Shown one piece after another: positions 6,909-10,248 of a stretch of DNA of 10,248 nucleotides (its first letter is position 1; every line of letters starts with the position of its first letter). The position numbers and the translations under genes were made by a program. The DNA is from Quisquiliibacterium sp. (lineage in GTDB: Bacteria > Pseudomonadota > Gammaproteobacteria > Burkholderiales > Burkholderiaceae_E): contig JALRBB010000096.1 in the NCBI GenBank assembly GCA_023257915.1, positions 1-10,248 on the forward strand. The letters run 5' to 3'. Below the pieces are notes generated by a model. The model did no database searches, was not told where the DNA came from, and was given only the letters and a program-made list of their open reading frames with translations.

Positions 6909-7688
6909 ATGATGAGACTGACCCGATTGAGTCGTTCGGTGGCTGGCAAGGTAGCGCTGATTACCGGCGCCGCGTCTGGCATGGGCCGCGCAACCGCTCA
7001 ACTGTTCGCCGACGAGCGCGCGATGGTCGCTGTCACCGACCTGCAGGCAGATGCGGTCGAGCGTGTCGTCGCTGAGATCCTAGACGCTGGCGGCCAGGCG
7101 CATGGCTGGGTGATGAACGTGCGCGACGACATCCAGGTGAACCAGGTGGTTGCCGATGTCGCGGCGCGTTTCGGGGGACTCGATATCGTCGTCAACAACG
7201 CCGGCATCGCGCGCTTTTCGCCGATCGACGCCGACGACTATCCCGAACACTGGGCGGCCAGCCTGGACGTGCTGCTGACCGGGCAGACCCGTGTGATCCG
7301 CGCGGCGCTGCCGTGGCTGCGCCGCGCACCCGATCCGCGCATTGTCAATATCGCGTCGACCGAGGGCTTTGGCGCGACCCGGCTGGCCAGCGCGTACACC
7401 GCCGCCAAGCATGGCGTGATCGGCCTGACCCGGTCGCTGGCGGTCGAGCTGGGACGCGAGGGCATCACCGTGAACTGCGTCTGCCCGGGTCCGATCGAGA
7501 CCGGCATGACCGCCGATATTTCCGACGCGGACAAGCAGCAGTTCGCCCGCCGTCGCACCGCGCTCGGACGTTACGGTTCGCCGGAGGAGGTCGCGCACGG
7601 AACCCTGAACTTTTGCCTTCCCGCTTCGCGCTACATGACCGGTTCGGTGCTCGCCGTCGACGGTGGATTGCTGGTGCGCAACGCCTGA
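6909..7688 (+). CDS. Short-chain dehydrogenase/reductase, NAD-type
   Basis: A 259-residue classical SDR. Cofactor motif TGAASGMG (residues 19-26), Asp44 in AVTDLQ at the end of the second strand (favouring NAD over NADP), NNAG (96-99), Ser150 (NIAS), and Tyr163 and Lys167 (YTAAK) are all visible, as is the C-terminal VDGGLLVRNA. PGPIETGM (193-200) is the usual substrate-loop entry. The tetrad Asn slot appears to be Leu122 (LDVLLTG), a milder change than in the other odd SDR. The frame is open upstream, but ATG 6909-6911 has AGGGGA 6 bases before it, which decides the start; ATG 6912 is the alternative. It is divergent from the minus cluster and followed by 166 bases before the dehalogenase gene. 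Substrate unknown; it does not closely resemble the other two SDRs and is not a local duplicate. Confidence 0.92.
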   Translation: MMRLTRLSRSVAGKVALITGAASGMGRATAQLFADERAMVAVTDLQADAVERVVAEILDAGGQAHGWVMNVRDDIQVNQVVADVAARFGGLDIVVNNAGIARFSPIDADDYPEHWAASLDVLLTGQTRVIRAALPWLRRAPDPRIVNIASTEGFGATRLASAYTAAKHGVIGLTRSLAVELGREGITVNCVCPGPIETGMTADISDADKQQFARRRTALGRYGSPEEVAHGTLNFCLPASRYMTGSVLAVDGGLLVRNA

Positions 7689-7750
7689 AAACGTCTTGCC
7701 ATGGTTCGTGGGCGAAGAGCCTGGACAGGCGCGTCAACGACTGGTTTGTC

Positions 7751-7820
7751 ACTTGATTGCGGTTGATTTTTGCTAAAAAGTTCAAAGTCTTTCGGTAAAT
7801 GGATACTTTTTCGTATGCAA
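7751..7820 (+). promoter_or_regulatory. AT-rich leader upstream of the haloacid dehalogenase gene
   Basis: In the 166-base gap after the SDR gene, these 70 bases have about one third G+C by hand count, far below the surroundings. They contain an inverted repeat AAAAAGT (7775-7781) / ACTTTTT (7805-7811) and a small ATAC-TTTTTC-GTAT hairpin (7803-7816). This suggests a promoter or regulator site for the dehalogenase gene, but no clear -35/-10 pair could be set. I see no intrinsic terminator for the SDR gene here. Confidence 0.4.
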
Positions 7821-7854
7821 TGAGGTCGATATCCTGCAATCCGGGAAACATGCC

Positions 7855-8550
7855 ATGAACAAACCCAGAAAGCCGGCGACGGCGTTCAGCGCGGTCGTCT
7901 TCGATGCCTATGGCACCTTGTTCGACGTGCACTCGGTCGCCACCCTTGCCGAGACGCTGTTTCCGGGTCGTGGCGACGCGCTGTCCCAGCTGTGGCGGCA
8001 AAAACAGCTTGAATATTCCTGGCTGCGAGCGATGTCGCGCCGCTACAAGCCGTTCTGGGAGATCACGCGCGACGCGCTGCGATTCTCGTGTGCCCGACTC
8101 GGGCTCGCCCTGAACGCCGAGCGCGAGGCCAGCCTGATGAACCAGTACGCGAGCCTGTCAGCGTTTCCAGAAAACCTGCAGGCCTTGCGCGAGCTCAAGG
8201 CCGCCGGTTTACCACTGGGCATCCTGACCAATGGCAATCGCGACATGATCGACGTTGCGGTTCGCAGTGCCGGCATGACCGGGCTATTCGACCATCTGCT
8301 TTCGTCGGATACCGTCCAGACCTTCAAGACAATGGATACCATCTACGACCTGGCACCGAAGGCCTTCGGCTGCCCGGCCCGCGAGATCCTGTTCGTGTCG
8401 TCCAACTGCTGGGATGCGATCGGATCGCGCTGGTACGGTTTCACCAGTTTCTGGATCAATCGTGGCGGCTTGCCGCTCGATCAGCTCGATACCGAACCTG
8501 ATCACACCGGTCGTGTGCTGACCGACGTCGTCGCGCTGGTGCGCGGCTGA
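7855..8550 (+). CDS. Haloacid dehalogenase, type II (L-2-haloacid dehalogenase, HAD superfamily)
   Basis: A 231-residue HAD hydrolase that should cleave the halogen from short 2-haloacids (chloroacetate to glycolate; L-2-chloropropionate to D-lactate). Compared with the well-studied L-DEX type, nearly every key residue is there: nucleophile Asp17 in FDAYGTLFDVHSV, Thr21, halide-binding Arg48 in WRQKQLEYSWLR, Lys158, Tyr164, and Ser182-x-Asn184 with Asp187 in FVSSNCWDAIGS, followed by FWINR. Two departures: the motif II Ser is Thr125 (ILTNGN), and the Pro normally after the motif III Lys is Thr159 (FKTMD). Length is normal and there is no signal peptide. ATG 7855-7857 is preceded by GGGAAA. 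The WRQKQLEYSW block separates it from phosphatase members of the superfamily, so dehalogenase is a strong call. Malate synthase G follows after 81 bases. Confidence 0.92.
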   Translation: MNKPRKPATAFSAVVFDAYGTLFDVHSVATLAETLFPGRGDALSQLWRQKQLEYSWLRAMSRRYKPFWEITRDALRFSCARLGLALNAEREASLMNQYASLSAFPENLQALRELKAAGLPLGILTNGNRDMIDVAVRSAGMTGLFDHLLSSDTVQTFKTMDTIYDLAPKAFGCPAREILFVSSNCWDAIGSRWYGFTSFWINRGGLPLDQLDTEPDHTGRVLTDVVALVRG

Positions 8551-8631
8551 CGCGCTCGCGTCGACCGAAGCTGGACCTGGTTTTGACCTTGGCAACATCG
8601 CCTCATCCTTATCCTGGCAGGAGTAACTGAA

Positions 8632-10110
8632 ATGACGCAGCGCATCGAAAAATTCGGCTTGCAGGTCGAGCGAAGCCTTCACGACATGATCGAGCAGCAG
8701 GCGCTGCCGGGCACCGGGGTGGGTTCCGACCAGTTCTGGAAAGGGCTGTCCGACCTGGTGCATCAGCAGGGTCCGAAGAACCGAGCGCTGCTTGCCCGTC
8801 GCGACGAAATTCAGGCCCAGATCGACGCCTGGCATCGCGAGCGTCGCGGCAAGCCGCTGGATCACGCCGAGTACAAGGCCTTCCTCGAAAAGATCGGCTA
8901 CATCGTGCCGGTCGGGCCCGACTTCAGCGTCGAGACCGACAATGTCGATCCGGAAATCGCGACAATCCCGGGCCCGCAGCTGGTCGTGCCGGTGATGAAC
9001 GCCCGGTATGCGCTGAACGCCGCGAATGCGCGCTGGGGCAGCCTGTATGACGCGCTTTACGGCACCGATGCGATGGGCGATGCGCCGAGCGCGGGCGGGT
9101 ACGACGCGGCGCGTGGCGCGCGCGTGATCGCGTGGGCCAAGAAGTTCCTCGATGAAGAAGTGCCGCTGGCCGGCGCCAGCCATGCCGACGTCAGGGCGTA
9201 CCGGGTCGATGGCGGCAAGCTGGTCGCCGACACCTCCAAGGGCGCAGCGTCGCTGTCAGATCCGGCTTTGTTCGTCGGGTATCGTGGCGACGCGGCATCG
9301 CCGTCGGCGATCCTGCTGCGCCACAACCAGTTGCACATCGAGCTGCAAGTTGACCGCGCGCACGAGATCGGCTCATCCGATCTGGCCGGGGTTGCTGATG
9401 TGCTGATGGAATCGGCGGTCACGACCATCATGGACTGCGAGGATTCGGTTGCCGCGGTCGATGGCGAGGACAAGGCGCTGGCCTATGGCAACTGGCTGGG
9501 CCTGATGAAAGGCGACCTGGTCGAGGCGGTCAGCAAGGGCGGTCGTTCGTTCCAGCGCAAGCTGAATCCGGATCGCGAATACACCGCACCGAACGGTTCT
9601 GCGTTCAGTCTGAAGGGCCGCTCGCTGATGCTGGTGCGTAATGTCGGCCACCTGATGACCAATCCGGCGGTGCTCGATCGTGATGGCCTGGAGGCGCCCG
9701 AAGGCCTGCTCGACGCGATGTGTACCGTGATGATCGCGATGCACGACCTGCGCAAGAGCTCCGGCGCGCGCAACTCGGTCAAGGGCTCGATCTATGTGGT
9801 CAAGCCCAAGATGCACGGTCCGCAGGAAGTGGCCTTTGCCGATGAAATCTTCACGCAAGTCGAGCAGTCGCTCGGGTTGCCGGCCAACACGGTCAAGATC
9901 GGCATCATGGACGAGGAGCGTCGCACCACGGTGAACCTCAAGGAGTGCATCCGCGCGGCCAAGCGCCGGGTTGCATTCATCAATACCGGATTCCTGGATC
10001 GTACCGGTGACGAAATCCACACGTCGATGCAAGCTGGTGCGATGGTGCGCAAGGCCGACATGAAGGCTCAGCCCTGGATCTCCGCCTATGAGCTGTGGAA
10101 CGTCGACATT
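8632..10110 (+). CDS. glcB: Malate synthase G, 3' end replaced by foreign sequence
   Basis: This enzyme condenses glyoxylate with acetyl-CoA to malate. The first 493 residues are clear malate synthase [14 protein letters not shown] at the start, [20 protein letters not shown] (123-142), [15 protein letters not shown] (267-281), [11 protein letters not shown] (332-342, Arg336), [11 protein letters not shown] (422-432, Glu428) and [18 protein letters not shown] (449-466, Asp456). These match the Arg and acidic residues that hold glyoxylate and Mg2+. ATG 8632-8634 follows AGGAG with 8-base spacing. A full enzyme is about 720 residues. After [13 protein letters not shown] similarity stops: the expected GL..GLxGKAQIGKGMWAMPD is absent, and the frame continues to the edge with an unrelated AT-rich peptide. 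The C-terminal domain with the catalytic base (Asp631 in E. coli) is missing, so this copy as read could not work. Confidence 0.95.
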
Positions 10111-10248
10111 AATATTACCAATCTTAAGTGCAAAGTCTTGAATCATGTTTACAAGACCAACTTTAGCACTAATGAATGTATTATAGAAAATTTTAATTGC
10201 TTCACACTCGTCCCAGGTTCCAGTTACATAACGCGGATTGTTCTGCAT
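10099..10248 (-). CDS. Partial UDP-glucose/GDP-mannose dehydrogenase family protein (central domain), foreign segment
   Basis: Read on the minus strand from the right edge, the frame gives about 50 residues, including [20 protein letters not shown] and [20 protein letters not shown]. The pattern E-x-IK-x-x-x-N-x-F-x-x-x-K-x-x-x-x-N and the following helix match the start of the central dimerisation domain (UDPG_MGDP_dh) of nucleotide-sugar dehydrogenases, which oxidise UDP-glucose or GDP-mannose to the uronic acid. The ATG at 10246-10248 is probably an internal Met, since the Rossmann domain should lie further right. The match ends at VDV (10099-10107), exactly where malate synthase coding begins on the other strand. 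Positions 10108-10248 have about 33% G+C by hand count. The frame stays open far beyond to the left, but that part is antisense to malate synthase and meaningless. Phage-like or low-GC origin is my impression. Confidence 0.6.

Noticed and set aside
8583..8612. Possible sigma-70 promoter for malate synthase G (TTGACC at 8583-8588)
   Set aside because: The -35 box is good, but no acceptable -10 lies at 16-18 bases; the best is CCTTAT with three of six matches, so I do not call it.
8284..9183. 299-residue minus-strand open frame
   Set aside because: Antisense to the dehalogenase and malate synthase genes; no motif and no ribosome binding site context.
9373..10098. Long minus-strand open frame continuing left from the nucleotide-sugar dehydrogenase fragment
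   Set aside because: Left of 10099 it is purely antisense to well-conserved malate synthase G codons and encodes low-complexity peptide; only the part right of the join resembles a protein.

Overview
The window looks like the chromosome of a GC-rich betaproteobacterium, probably in or near the Burkholderiales. The basis is the style of the RpoD C-terminus, high G+C with GC-ending codons, and the gene content: CoA-transferase, several short-chain dehydrogenases, haloacid dehalogenase and malate synthase G. The taxonomic call is inference from protein style only.

Layout. Positions 1-560 hold the 3' end of rpoD (+), closed by a strong intrinsic terminator at 584-612. An imperfect second copy of the terminator hairpin follows (618-641), then a short array of 14-bp tandem repeats (641-699). 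From 717 to 6661, seven genes all read on the minus strand. In transcription order they are an ABM/YgiN-type small monooxygenase, a BKR-like SDR, a malate/L-lactate (Ldh_2) dehydrogenase, a class I SAM methyltransferase, a PhyH-family 2-oxoglutarate dioxygenase, a classical SDR and a CaiB/BaiF CoA-transferase. A divergent control region (6662-6908) with repeated and inverted 8-mers and a 15-bp direct repeat separates this cluster from a plus-strand series: an NAD-type SDR, a type II haloacid dehalogenase and malate synthase G (glcB).

The minus cluster reads as an accessory catabolic module that oxidises or hydroxylates an organic acid or alcohol and handles a CoA ester. The substrate cannot be told from sequence. 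On the plus strand, a haloacid dehalogenase next to malate synthase G fits a haloacetate to glycolate to glyoxylate to malate route, but no glycolate oxidase is present here and the link is an inference.

The oddest feature is at the right edge. Malate synthase G is intact up to about residue 493, then similarity stops at the sequence AACGTCGACATT (10099-10110). The last ~140 bases drop to about one third G+C and encode, on the minus strand, part of a UDP-glucose/GDP-mannose dehydrogenase family protein in a style I associate with phage or low-GC genomes. A chimeric join is the simplest explanation; a real insertion is possible.

The best protein-level oddity is the SDR at 5586-6359, in which all four residues of the canonical Asn-Ser-Tyr-Lys tetrad appear replaced (Asp, Asn, Thr, Arg). 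This agrees with a BKR-like SDR subgroup known to depart from the tetrad. I see no convincing wholly new multi-gene system, no CRISPR array, no tRNA or rRNA and no transposase.
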